Shown: positions 1-8,066 of the stretch, piece after piece
Numbering within the stretch: the stretch's first letter is position 1
Layout: each line of letters starts with the position of its first letter
Assembly (NCBI GenBank): GCA_031262485.1
Contig: JAISHO010000010.1
Coordinates: 1 to 64,000, forward strand
DNA length: 64,000 nucleotides
Direction: 5' to 3'
DNA from: Propionibacteriaceae bacterium
GTDB taxonomy: Bacteria > Actinomycetota > Actinomycetes > Propionibacteriales > Propionibacteriaceae
The notes under the pieces: model-generated
Databases searched by the model: none
What the model saw: only the letters and a program-made list of their open reading frames with translations
Told to the model about the DNA's origin: nothing
Program-made: the position numbers and the translations under genes

Positions 1-267
1 CCGGAGCAGAAGAGCTCCCCGAAGAACCGCGTCCATCTCGACATCGAGGTCGACGATCTCCCTGCTCAAGCCGAGCGCGCCGTCAGCCTCGGCGCGCGCC
101 GCCTCCATGACCACGTCGACGAGGAGGGCGGCGGGTTCATCGTCTTCCAGGATCCCGAGGAGAACGAGTTCTGCCTGGTCGCCCAACCACAGGGCACCTG
201 GTCGGTTCTCCTTGACAGCGTCGTCAACCATCCGTCAGCGGGCACGACGGAGGTGACCGCGATCTAG
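1..267 (+). CDS. VOC (glyoxalase-like) family protein, 3' part
   Basis: The gene enters from outside the window; 88 codons and a TAG stop are visible. The visible part has the end of a vicinal-oxygen-chelate fold: a helix with KNRVHLDIEVDD, then HDHVDEEGGGFIVFQDPE and ENEFCLV, the strand that usually supplies the last metal or ligand contact. It resembles the VOC gene at 9798-10151, which has KNRIHLDYTSDD and GNQFCVL in the same places, so the two are probably paralogues of the small glyoxalase/bleomycin-resistance-like subfamily. The substrate cannot be told from sequence. A tail of about 25 residues follows the domain. Confidence 0.75.
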   Translation, partial: PEQKSSPKNRVHLDIEVDDLPAQAERAVSLGARRLHDHVDEEGGGFIVFQDPEENEFCLVAQPQGTWSVLLDSVVNHPSAGTTEVTAI

Positions 268-275
268 TGGTCGGT

Positions 276-312
276 CGCTCGATCCGAGCAACCGTCACCT
301 CGGCGCTTGATC
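276..312 (+). repeat. 37-bp direct repeat, copy A
   Basis: This 37-base stretch recurs at 405-441 with three substitutions. Each copy starts with an inverted repeat, GCTCG-ATC-CGAGC, and ends in CTTGATC or CTCGATC. Copy A lies just after the stop of the VOC gene and copy B ends 11 bases before the -10 box of the phosphatase gene. They could be paired binding sites or remnants of a small repeated element. Confidence 0.6.
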
Positions 313-404
313 GGTGGGGGCCCGTCGCCAGGGCCGAGTCTCTTGTTCGTGTTCTCGACAATGGCTTTGTCTTAGCTCATTTCTTGTACGGCCCCTCGCC
401 GTAG

Positions 405-441
405 CGCTCGATCCGAGCATCCGTCGCCTCGGCGCTCGATC
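405..441 (+). repeat. 37-bp direct repeat, copy B
   Basis: Second copy of the repeat at 276-312, with the same internal GCTCG-ATC-CGAGC dyad. It sits directly upstream of the TAAACT box at 453-458, where a regulator of the phosphatase gene could bind. Confidence 0.6.
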
Positions 442-452
442 AGCGCGCCCTC

Positions 453-458
453 TAAACT
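453..458 (+). promoter_or_regulatory. -10 box for a leaderless transcript
   Basis: TAAACT fits the actinobacterial TAnnnT -10 pattern and ends 6 bases before the ATG at 465. No ribosome-binding site is present, so the mRNA probably begins at or next to the start codon. Confidence 0.5.
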
Positions 459-464
459 CGGCCC

Positions 465-1181
465 ATGCACGATCACGCCCCAGCCCCCGCACCCGAGCCG
501 ACCCCCGTTCCTGCCGTTCCGCTCACCCTCCACTTCGTCCGACACGGCAAGACGGTTTTCAATACGACGGGACGCGTCCAAGGGTCGTCCGATTCTCCAC
601 TGACGGCCGAGGGGCGCGAGGTCGTCCGCCGCACCGCCCGCATGCTCGCCGACATCCCCTTCGTCGCCGCCTACACAAGCCCGCTCGGGCGCACCCTGCA
701 AACCTCCGAATTGCTCCTCGCCCAGCACCCCGAGGACGTCCCCCTCACCCCCGTCGACGATCTGCGCGAACTCGGTTTCGGCGTTTACGAGGGCGGCCCC
801 GAACCCACCATCGAGGAGATCCGCGACGCCGGCGGCGACTTCTTCACCGCCATCAAAACCGGTGACCACAGCGCGGTCGTCACCCCGCCTGAAGGCGAGG
901 AGTTGGACGATTTCCTCACCCGGTTGCGGCGCGGCGTCGCCACCATCGTCGAACGTCATCCTGAGGGCGGCGACGTCCTCGTCGTCAGCCACGGCGGGGC
1001 GATCGCGGCCTGGCTCATGCTGGCCGAGCGCGACGGAGCCCCCGGCCCGACCGCCGATCCCACGACATTGTTGCCCAACGCTTCCGTCTCCATCGTCCGC
1101 TATGACGGCGGCGACGTGCCAGAGATCCTCGTCGTCGGAGCGACGGAGGCGGAGGACGTCGAGCGGGCCCGGCGCGCCTGA
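465..1181 (+). CDS. histidine phosphatase superfamily protein (phosphoglycerate mutase-like)
   Basis: A 238-residue protein of the phosphoglycerate-mutase-like histidine phosphatase fold. The catalytic signature LHFVRHGKT is at residues 22-30, where the His forms the phospho-enzyme; YTSPLGRTLQT supplies the second Arg, and VSHGGAIAAW near the C-terminus supplies the second catalytic His. The first 20 residues are Ala/Pro-rich and probably unstructured. The family covers cofactor-dependent mutases and broad small-molecule phosphatases; length and motifs favour a phosphatase over glycolytic GpmA. A second, shorter member lies at 28692-29276. Upstream, nhaA-independent transcription is suggested by the TAAACT box 6 bases before this start. 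Confidence 0.85.
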   Translation: MHDHAPAPAPEPTPVPAVPLTLHFVRHGKTVFNTTGRVQGSSDSPLTAEGREVVRRTARMLADIPFVAAYTSPLGRTLQTSELLLAQHPEDVPLTPVDDLRELGFGVYEGGPEPTIEEIRDAGGDFFTAIKTGDHSAVVTPPEGEELDDFLTRLRRGVATIVERHPEGGDVLVVSHGGAIAAWLMLAERDGAPGPTADPTTLLPNASVSIVRYDGGDVPEILVVGATEAEDVERARRA

Positions 1182-1459
1182 CCCACGCCTGATGATCCCC
1201 ATGAGACGCCAGCGCGGGGTCTTCTTCTTGCTGGTGAGACCTGCCGGTTGGCCAGGGGAAAGAGAGACGAGGGATGTGTCATCGAACTCCCTCCGTCCCG
1301 TCGCGCACCCGGAACTAAAACAACTGGGTTGACGTTCGACTCGGACGGTGAAGGGCGACGGAACGAGGCCAACCGTGGTCACCCCCAGGCGCTGTCGAAG
1401 GCGTCCACTAGAATCAACATCAACGGGATGCTTGTTTTGTGGAGGGAAGTGAGACGCCT

Positions 1460-2725
1460 ATGAGCGACGGACGCCCTGAGAAAGACGGCACAACACAGCG
1501 ACGGAGCTTCTTCGGTCGACTCACTCCCGGCTCGACGACGAACTTCCTCGACACGCTGCGAGCCGAGAACACCGGCGCCGCCTTCCTCCTCGCGGGCGCC
1601 GTCATCGCCATCGTCTGGGCCAACTCCCCCTGGAGCGGCTCCTATCACGCCTTGTCAGAGTGGGAAATCGGTCCCGAGGCGGCCCATCTGCGCCTCTCTC
1701 TCGCCGAATGGGCTAAAGACGGACTGCTGACGATTTTCTTCTTCGTCGTCGGGCTCGAACTCAAACGCGAGATGGTGACCGGCCAGCTGCGTCGCTTCTC
1801 CACCGCCATCGTCCCCGTCGTCGCGGCCGTCGGCGGCATGGCGGCCCCCGCGCTCATTTACACCATCATCAACACCCTCTCCTCCCACGGGTCGTATCAC
1901 GGCTGGGCCGTGCCCGTCGCCACCGACATCGCCTTCGCCGTCGCCGTCCTCTCCGCTTTCGGCAGCAAACTCCCCACAGCGCTGCGCGCCTTCCTCTTGA
2001 CGTTGGCCGTGGCCGACGACCTCCTCGGCATCGTCGTCATCGCCGTCTTCTACTCCTCCGGGTTGGCGCCGCTGTGGCTGCTCGGCTCCTTCGCCGCCGT
2101 CGCCGGCTACGCCGTCCTCGTGCGCGTGCGCAACCCACCCGTCATCGTGCTCGGGCTCCTCGCCGTCCTCGCCTGGTACTGCATGCACGCCTCCGGGGTC
2201 CACGCCACCATCGCCGGCGTCCTTATCGGCTTCGCCACCCCCGCCCTCGAACTCGCGAACCAGAAGCACCCCCGCTCCCTAGCCGAACACTACGAACACG
2301 TCTGGCGCCCCATCTCCGCCGGCCTCGCCGTGCCGCTCTTCGCCTTCTTCGCCGCCGGAGTCAGCCTCGCCCCCTCCGACCTCGCCAACGCCGCCACCGA
2401 CCCCGTCGCCCAAGGCGTCGTCGCCGGCCTCGTCCTCGGCAAACCCCTCGGCATCATCGCCGCCACCGCGCTCCTCGTCACCCTCACCAAGGCCCAACTC
2501 GACGACACCGTCCGCTGGCCCGACCTCACCGCCGTCGCCTGCGTCGGCGGTATCGGCTTCACCGTCTCCCTCCTCATCGGCGAACTCGCCTACCCCGCCG
2601 ACTCCCCTCACGAAGGAGCCCTCAAAGCCGCCATCCTCATCGGCTCCCTCACCTCCGCCATCATCGGCGCCGTGCTCCTGAGCGTCCGCTCCCGCAAGGT
2701 AGTAGTGACGGCCGACGAGGGTTGA
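1460..2725 (+). CDS. nhaA: Na+/H+ antiporter NhaA
   Basis: 421 residues with eleven or twelve hydrophobic segments, typical of NhaA, which exports Na+ in exchange for protons across the plasma membrane. Family landmarks: TIFFFVVGLELKREMVTGQL in the first half, VPVATDIAFAVAVLSAFG, and LTLAVADDLLGIVVIAVFY with the paired Asp residues that bind the ion. GIGFTVSLLIGELAY near the end is also characteristic. I place the start at ATG 1460 because GGAGGGAAG at 1441-1449 is well spaced from it; an in-frame GTG at 1439 would lie on that ribosome site. The N-terminal 25 residues are polar and cytoplasmic. Monocistronic; followed by tRNA-Ile. Confidence 0.95.
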   Translation: MSDGRPEKDGTTQRRSFFGRLTPGSTTNFLDTLRAENTGAAFLLAGAVIAIVWANSPWSGSYHALSEWEIGPEAAHLRLSLAEWAKDGLLTIFFFVVGLELKREMVTGQLRRFSTAIVPVVAAVGGMAAPALIYTIINTLSSHGSYHGWAVPVATDIAFAVAVLSAFGSKLPTALRAFLLTLAVADDLLGIVVIAVFYSSGLAPLWLLGSFAAVAGYAVLVRVRNPPVIVLGLLAVLAWYCMHASGVHATIAGVLIGFATPALELANQKHPRSLAEHYEHVWRPISAGLAVPLFAFFAAGVSLAPSDLANAATDPVAQGVVAGLVLGKPLGIIAATALLVTLTKAQLDDTVRWPDLTAVACVGGIGFTVSLLIGELAYPADSPHEGALKAAILIGSLTSAIIGAVLLSVRSRKVVVTADEG

Positions 2726-2788
2726 CGACGTTCTCGACTAGCAGTTCCCTGGAAACGCAGCACGTCCTGTGGTAGCGTCTCCTCGTTC

Positions 2789-2862
2789 GGGCCTATAGCT
2801 CAGACGGTTAGAGCGCATCCCTGATAAGGATGAGGTCGGTGGTTCAAGTCCACCTAGGCCCA
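2789..2862 (+). tRNA. tRNA-Ile (anticodon GAT)
   Basis: A 74-base cloverleaf: acceptor arm GGGCCTA pairs with TAGGCCC at 2855-2861, with A as discriminator. The anticodon stem CATCC/GGATG encloses CTGATAA, giving anticodon GAT. The T-arm GGTGG-TTCAAGT-CCACC is standard. CCA is not encoded. The accessory island begins immediately downstream, so this gene is a candidate integration site, although no second copy of its 3' end was seen in the window. Confidence 0.97.
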
Positions 2863-2874
2863 CGAAATAGATGG

Positions 2875-2906
2875 GAGACCCGTGCTTGCATAGCAAGCCA
2901 GGTCTC
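2875..2906 (+). terminator. hairpin after tRNA-Ile
   Basis: Nested inverted repeat: outer arms GAGACC (2875-2880) and GGTCTC (2901-2906), inner arms CTTGC/GCAAG around ATA, followed by a short T run. It is positioned as the terminator of tRNA-Ile. Confidence 0.6.
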
Positions 2907-3155
2907 TTTCGTCATATCAGACGGGGGCCGAGCCCCCGATCCCCGCGATGGGTGGGGTCGCTTTCGCTTCGCTCGGCTAGTTATATTGGTCGATGGCGGT
3001 TTGTACCCCACGCTTGTGAGTACCAGATTGGGGGCCGAGCCCCGAACCCCTCAGACGATTGAGGCGGGAGAAGCGGGAGCTTGCGCAGGAACGGCCAGGT
3101 TCGAGGGGACTCTTCATCTCAAGCCAGGCCACAACTGGATCGGGGGGTCATCAAC
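2907..3155. other. non-coding boundary region with two GC-rich hairpins
   Basis: No convincing gene. The 14-base motif GGGGGCCGAGCCCC occurs at 2923-2936 and 3030-3043 and folds on itself (GGGGGC-CGA-GCCCCC in the first copy). The sequence between tRNA-Ile and the convergent protease gene changes in texture from its surroundings and probably marks the edge of the island. Confidence 0.45.
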
Positions 3156-5666
3156 TCATTCTTGAGGATGGATGGGAACACGCGCGCGAACCTGTGCTCG
3201 AACCTGGCTGTACACGTCGATGTTCAGTTCCGGCGCGACCCAGAGGGAGAACGCGACGGCGAAATCAACCCGTTCGCCGCATAATCCGCCAGCCTGTTCG
3301 TAGCACTTGACTCGTACTTTCATGTTCGATCCCTGCCCGGATGCGAAGGTGCTCTGTAAATCCCACGATTGACGTTGCAGAGTTGTCGCTCCGCGCTTCG
3401 TGGCGTCTGAACTGAGTCCTGTCGGGGTGTCGAGCTTCGGAATAGCCCCATCCGGCTTGACGAAGGATAGTGCCGCCTTCCGGTACTGCCGATGCCGCCA
3501 GTTGACGGGGGTGAGCCATGCGAGGGTCGCTTCGATACGTTTTGCTCCGCGTACGTTGAGGCCGTCCGGCAGCGGGAAGAGCAGCTCTTGTTCCTCGTTT
3601 GCGCCGATCGACCCGACGAAGAGCACAACGGCTTCATTCGGTGCACAGCCGTCCGCGTAGTCGCGCGTCGCTGCACCGTTCCCGAAAGAGTTCTCACCAG
3701 GGATTGGGTCGTGTTCCGATGGGTTGGGAGATGCTGCTCCATGCGCCAGCAGTGCTTTGATCGCGGACGCTCGTTGTCGTGTGCTGATGGGCATCCCAGC
3801 TGTGATGGCGGAGACAACGTCGTGGAGGCGCGCTGCTTTTCTTGCGATGAGTGCTGCTGCCGGGCTCGTCCCAGAGATGTATGTCTCTCCTGACAGGCTC
3901 GGCGTCGCGACACGGATGCCTGGCCCGCGCGCCGTGAGACCAGTGAACGTGATGGCGTCCTGGGCGGTGATGCTGTTCCGAACGAACACGCGGCCCCCGT
4001 TGGCTGCGAGGTCTGGTTTGATGCTTCGACGGTATCCGCTGCCGGTTGGGGATATGGGGCTGATGGCTGGAAGCCCATCGGTGGGATCGAAAGCGTATCC
4101 CTGTGGATCGACGGTTGAAGCGTCGCTGTGAATCGCGCCGACGGTGATAGCGTTCACCGATTCGGCGGGGGCGAGGATCCGGCGCATGTTCTGCTGACGG
4201 GCGATCGCGTCGAGGATCGCATGTCGTCGGTCGTCGCCTTCGAGACGGGCGATCTCAGTGGAGGATGCCGGGCTGAGAACGAGATTCGGGTGATTGCCTG
4301 CTGAGACGATGATGAGCACGCCGTATTGGTAGCTGAGCCAGTCGATGATGCGTGCCCACGATGACAAGATGGTTTCGAATGGTGAGGCCGGGTCGCCCAC
4401 CGAAATGTTGACGATCGCGATCGTCTTGCCTGCTGCTGGCTGCGTGTCGGTCCCGTCAAACAGTTCCCGGAACGTCCGCCACATCAGATCCGGCACGAGT
4501 TCCTTGGACGGAAGCTCCTCGATCCTGCTCTCGGTATCGTCGGCAGGGGTCAGAATCGGGCGAACGAGCACCGGTCGCGCAGCGGGGGGCTCGGAGAGGC
4601 TGCGGTCTCCCCAGACGGCCACCGACGACATCCACGTGCCATGTCGACGTTCATCGGCGGGCGCCCGTTCGAGCAGGTCGTCGGGGTCGTAAACCTCCAC
4701 ACGATCTCGCAGCAGCGGGTGGTTCGCCACAGGGGCTCCGTCAAGCAGGCAGAGAACTGGGTCACCAGTGGGTAGCTCGCCGTTGACCGGTTCTTGTGTT
4801 TCGGTTGGCGGGCCGACGATTGGCAGAGCCTGTCCGGATACGCGCAGATACATGACGTTCGCTGAACGGACGACGCGAACAGCATCGTGGTTCCCGGACG
4901 CGAGATCGCGTAGCATCTGATTCGGCACTGTGCACTTGAGCCCGTGATAACCGATTTGGTCGATGATCGCGGATGCGATGACCTGGCCGCCCGCCTGTTC
5001 GACTAGAGCGGTTACTTCCTGTTGGCTTTGTCGCCGCTTCTGATCACTTTGGCGATACCACAACTCGATTTCAATACTCTGGGGGCGGTCATCAATGTGC
5101 CCTGCAAAGTACTCGTCCCAGTCGATGGCCCGCAGCCGATCTTGCGGCCCCCACGGTCGGAGATCTTTCAAGTGGTCGAAGAGATCCCGAAGCTCCGAGT
5201 AACCGTGAGGAAAACCATTTGCTCTCCCACGCCACAGCGAAAGTAGGTTGTTGAACGCCGTCTGGTTCGCGCACACCGCATGCAAGCAAGAACCGATGTA
5301 CGGGTTTCGTGCTTTCTCGCTGACGAGTTCGAACTCATCGGTGGGCGTGATCGCGCTCTCAGCCTCGACGAGGGTTTCGATGCCAAGTTTGTCGGCCACC
5401 TTAGACAAATCGGTCTGTTCGTCGAGTGCTTCGAACACGAGCACGAGTTGGGGGTCAGCAGCATGGATTGATTCAGAGATCTTGATCTGATCGCCAATTG
5501 CGGCCATCGCCTCATCGAAACGTGCGTCAATCCGCCGCGAGCGCTTCTCAGGATCGTTGAACCGCACTCTCCCCCCGCCACCGCGACGCCCTGGAATCGT
5601 GCGCGACGAGGCAACGTGTCCCATAATGACGGGCCGCTCAGTTGAGGTCCGATTCTCCGGAGGCAT
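3156..5666 (-). CDS. ietS: subtilisin-like S8 protease, IetS-type defence protein
   Basis: An 836-residue protein with a subtilase core after a long N-terminal region. The catalytic triad is legible: Asp309 in CLLDGAPVANHPLL, His342 in RRHGTWMSSVA, Ser601 in ISGTSPAAALIA, with the oxyanion Asn458 in VSAGNHP. There is no signal peptide, so it is intracellular. The start ATG overlaps the TAA stop of the upstream AAA+ ATPase gene (TAATG at 5664-5668), so translation is coupled. An AAA+ ATPase paired with a large cytosolic subtilase is the layout of the published IetAS anti-phage system; I assign it by architecture and motif, not by a database match. The first 300 residues have no domain I recognise and may contact the ATPase. 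Confidence 0.8.
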   Translation of the reverse strand: MPPENRTSTERPVIMGHVASSRTIPGRRGGGGRVRFNDPEKRSRRIDARFDEAMAAIGDQIKISESIHAADPQLVLVFEALDEQTDLSKVADKLGIETLVEAESAITPTDEFELVSEKARNPYIGSCLHAVCANQTAFNNLLSLWRGRANGFPHGYSELRDLFDHLKDLRPWGPQDRLRAIDWDEYFAGHIDDRPQSIEIELWYRQSDQKRRQSQQEVTALVEQAGGQVIASAIIDQIGYHGLKCTVPNQMLRDLASGNHDAVRVVRSANVMYLRVSGQALPIVGPPTETQEPVNGELPTGDPVLCLLDGAPVANHPLLRDRVEVYDPDDLLERAPADERRHGTWMSSVAVWGDRSLSEPPAARPVLVRPILTPADDTESRIEELPSKELVPDLMWRTFRELFDGTDTQPAAGKTIAIVNISVGDPASPFETILSSWARIIDWLSYQYGVLIIVSAGNHPNLVLSPASSTEIARLEGDDRRHAILDAIARQQNMRRILAPAESVNAITVGAIHSDASTVDPQGYAFDPTDGLPAISPISPTGSGYRRSIKPDLAANGGRVFVRNSITAQDAITFTGLTARGPGIRVATPSLSGETYISGTSPAAALIARKAARLHDVVSAITAGMPISTRQRASAIKALLAHGAASPNPSEHDPIPGENSFGNGAATRDYADGCAPNEAVVLFVGSIGANEEQELLFPLPDGLNVRGAKRIEATLAWLTPVNWRHRQYRKAALSFVKPDGAIPKLDTPTGLSSDATKRGATTLQRQSWDLQSTFASGQGSNMKVRVKCYEQAGGLCGERVDFAVAFSLWVAPELNIDVYSQVRAQVRARVPIHPQE

Positions 5667-6643
5667 TACTCCTCGCTAACGTGGGCGCGACTGGACCACT
5701 GCTTGAGCAGTTGCTCCACGACCGCCGTCGAGTCGGGCTCCGGCCCGGAGAGGATGGAGCGCCGCTGCATGTCCAGAGCGAACTCTTCGAGTTCAGCGAA
5801 GCTGACTTCGCCGAGACGGTCGGCAATCGTCCGGGGAGAGAGCCCCAGGCTCACCCCGCTCCGTGAAGACCATGCTTGCAACCACTCGACCTTTCCGGCC
5901 CGTGTGGGGTTCGGCAAATCGAGTCGAAGTTGCATGCGCCGCCAAACCGCGCGATCGAGAAGCTCGGCATGGTTGGTGGCTGCGATGACGATGACATGGC
6001 TTGGAAGACGGTCCACCTGCAGTAGCAATGAACTAACAACCCGTTTGATCTCTCCGGTCTCGTGAGTGTCGCCACGTTCTTTGGCGACAACATCGAACTC
6101 ATCGAAGAAGAGCACGCACGGCCGGACCCTCACTGCGTCAAATAATGTCTCCATACGAGATGCGGTCTCACCGAGGAAACTGCCGATGAGGCCTTCGTAG
6201 CGAACGCTCAACAACGGAACGGCCAATTCGGTCGCTACCGCCTCAGCTAGTGAGGTCTTACCGCCGCCGGGCGGCCCGACGAACAGGAGGCGATGACGAG
6301 GCTCGACGCCATGACTGCGCAGAAGATCGCGGCGGTGATGCTCTTCGATGAGCTGACTGACTGCTTGGCGCACCTCAGCGGGAAGAACCAACTCCGACAG
6401 TCGCCGCTCGGGTTCATGTTCGTAAAACAGCCCGCGAGCAGCGTCATTTCGCGCGAGTGACGTGACGTTGGTGGTCGGGGTGGGCCGCCGTGTGCGTAGC
6501 GCATCGGTCAGCTGCGAGGCAAGTACGTTGTGTTTCTTATTCTCTTCCTCGGCGATGAGAGCCTCAGCCGAACGCCGAAAGGCAAGGTCATCGCCTCCGG
6601 CGCCAGACTGGACGAGAGCTAGGAGCAGGTCTCCGCGTGCCAT
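5666..6643 (-). CDS. ietA: AAA+ ATPase, IetA-type defence protein
   Basis: 325 residues. A single AAA+ module is preceded by about 100 residues of helical N-terminal domain. Walker A is GPPGGGKT at 123-130, Walker B is CVLFFDEFD at 176-184, and sensor-1 Asn lies in VIVIAATNHAELLDRAVWRR, which also carries the paired arginine-finger positions. Gene order is ATPase then subtilase with a one-base TAATG overlap, so the two proteins are likely made in fixed ratio. In the IetAS type of system the ATPase is thought to sense infection and release or drive the protease; that role is from family knowledge. An alternative is a housekeeping AAA/protease quality-control pair, but the setting among restriction and Fic genes favours defence. 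Confidence 0.8.
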   Translation of the reverse strand: MARGDLLLALVQSGAGGDDLAFRRSAEALIAEEENKKHNVLASQLTDALRTRRPTPTTNVTSLARNDAARGLFYEHEPERRLSELVLPAEVRQAVSQLIEEHHRRDLLRSHGVEPRHRLLFVGPPGGGKTSLAEAVATELAVPLLSVRYEGLIGSFLGETASRMETLFDAVRVRPCVLFFDEFDVVAKERGDTHETGEIKRVVSSLLLQVDRLPSHVIVIAATNHAELLDRAVWRRMQLRLDLPNPTRAGKVEWLQAWSSRSGVSLGLSPRTIADRLGEVSFAELEEFALDMQRRSILSGPEPDSTAVVEQLLKQWSSRAHVSEE

Positions 6644-6853
6644 GCCTCACTCTCCTCTGCGTTCGTTCGGTCGGCATCCTTGGTCCATCGTACCGAGCGC
6701 CAATGGGAGATCTTCCGTGTGCCGCGCTGTCGGAAGGGTTGTTTGTCGTCGCCATAACCGTGTGCTCTCCCTTAGTGAGACGTTGGGGCACATTCGGTGA
6801 CGCGGAGGGGAGCCAGCTGCTGCTCGTGAGATCTATGAAAGTTGGTTTCAGAT

Positions 6854-7942
6854 TTATCTACAAAGTAGTTGCTGGAAGTCATAACGGAGTTCAGGAAGCT
6901 TCTGTTCGGCGGATTGGCCTAGGATCTGATCTAGACTCCAAGTCTTGAGAATCTGATATCTGGGTAACCAAATGGCGACTTTGCGAATTCCAAAACAGTC
7001 ATCGAAGTCAAGGAGGGTATATCCCAAAAGCTGAAATAACATATCTCGAATATGCGTATTTGTAATCTTCGCCATCGTTTTGCATTCGATAAGCGTATCG
7101 TCTATAGCCCAGTCGGCGTCGGCGCCTTCTACCAAGTAGCTTCCAGGAAAAGTCGGATTGTGTTCGAATGAGGATCCAGACTCAATTTCTGAGCACCATA
7201 TGTCAATTTGAGGTTGAGACGCTTCTCTCAGCGATGATAAATCAGAAATCGATAACGAGTCGATTGTCGCGAGGAGTTGTGTCCCGTTCTCTGACTGGCG
7301 CAGCCTGTCGCCTAATGAGCCACGAATAATTCTAGGGATGCCCGCCCTATAGATACTCTCGCACCAAGCGAGGATAATCGCAAGCTCATCAAGGGAACTC
7401 TGATTCCCTGAATTCGAGCTATCTATAGATATGTTAATGGCATCAATGAGAATTTTCACCATGTGGCTGCCACCTTCGAAATAATCAGAGAAGAGATCAA
7501 GGCGGGACAGTCCTTCGTATGCTGTAGTTTCTAAGATTTCGAATTCCTCAATTTCCATCCTCGTTCTATAATCGAAGGCTGTTCCAATTAATGACGAGTG
7601 GGTGCGCCTATTATCGACCGAATCCGGAATTGGTATTACGATATTGCGAGTAGTTATATCATCAAAGTTGAACTCTAAGGCGATATCTTTCCCAGCATTA
7701 CCTCGACCACCAGCAAGAGATAACCTTGAGGCGCTTTCAGAGAGAAATTGCTTAACGGGTGATTCTTTATTCTTAAGCTGTGAAGTTAGTGACATTGCTA
7801 GGCTCATATCTCTGGAGGCGGGTGTATACAATAATTCTATTAATCTGTGGCGCTCGGGGTGAGTAACAACTGTAGTTATTGACGCTACCATAGTTGTCTC
7901 GTACTGGTAAGAGAGCGGCCTCCACGGTGAGGATGTGGTCAT
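6854..7942 (-). CDS. AT-rich orphan with PD-(D/E)xK-like motif
   Basis: 362 residues with no domain I can name. The base composition is strikingly AT-rich, with many ATA, AGA and TTA codons, unlike every neighbour, so recent transfer is likely. Near residues 275-290 the stretch GADADWAIDDTLIECKTMA has the spacing D-x(n)-E-x-K of a PD-(D/E)xK nuclease core, followed by a helix (HIRDMLFQLLGYTLL) as in that fold. The rest is mixed alpha/beta with no signal peptide or membrane segment. The start at ATG 7942 has GACGAGG upstream; an internal Met at codon 18 (7891) coincides better with the AT-rich part. It lies between ietA and the Fic regulator and may be a standalone nuclease effector; function is unproven. 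Confidence 0.6.
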   Translation of the reverse strand: MTTSSPWRPLSYQYETTMVASITTVVTHPERHRLIELLYTPASRDMSLAMSLTSQLKNKESPVKQFLSESASRLSLAGGRGNAGKDIALEFNFDDITTRNIVIPIPDSVDNRRTHSSLIGTAFDYRTRMEIEEFEILETTAYEGLSRLDLFSDYFEGGSHMVKILIDAINISIDSSNSGNQSSLDELAIILAWCESIYRAGIPRIIRGSLGDRLRQSENGTQLLATIDSLSISDLSSLREASQPQIDIWCSEIESGSSFEHNPTFPGSYLVEGADADWAIDDTLIECKTMAKITNTHIRDMLFQLLGYTLLDFDDCFGIRKVAIWLPRYQILKTWSLDQILGQSAEQKLPELRYDFQQLLCR

Positions 7943-7974
7943 CCTCGTCGTTCACCAGACGCACTGGATCTTGG

Positions 7975-8052
7975 AATCGACTCATCGGCCTAGTCGAATC
8001 GGCTCATTTTCGGGTAATTTTGAGCCGATTTCGGGCTCTCAATAAGCCGATT
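7975..8052 (+). promoter_or_regulatory. four-box operator upstream of the HTH-Fic gene
   Basis: Four copies of AATCGGCTCA or its complement: 7975-7984 (AATCGACTCA), 7997-8006, 8021-8030 (inverted) and 8043-8052 (inverted, TAAGCCGATT). Gaps are 12, 14 and 12 bases, giving a symmetric site with centre-to-centre steps of 22, 24 and 22. It ends 14 bases before the GTG start of the HTH-Fic gene and lies between it and the divergent gene, so autoregulation is likely. The same layout recurs at 10679-10756. Confidence 0.75.
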
Positions 8053-8066
8053 CGAGGAGGACGAGC

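Noticed and set aside
372..1382. 336-codon minus-strand frame
   Set aside because: It overlaps the histidine phosphatase gene with its intact motifs; Gly/Asp-rich shadow frame common in GC-rich DNA.
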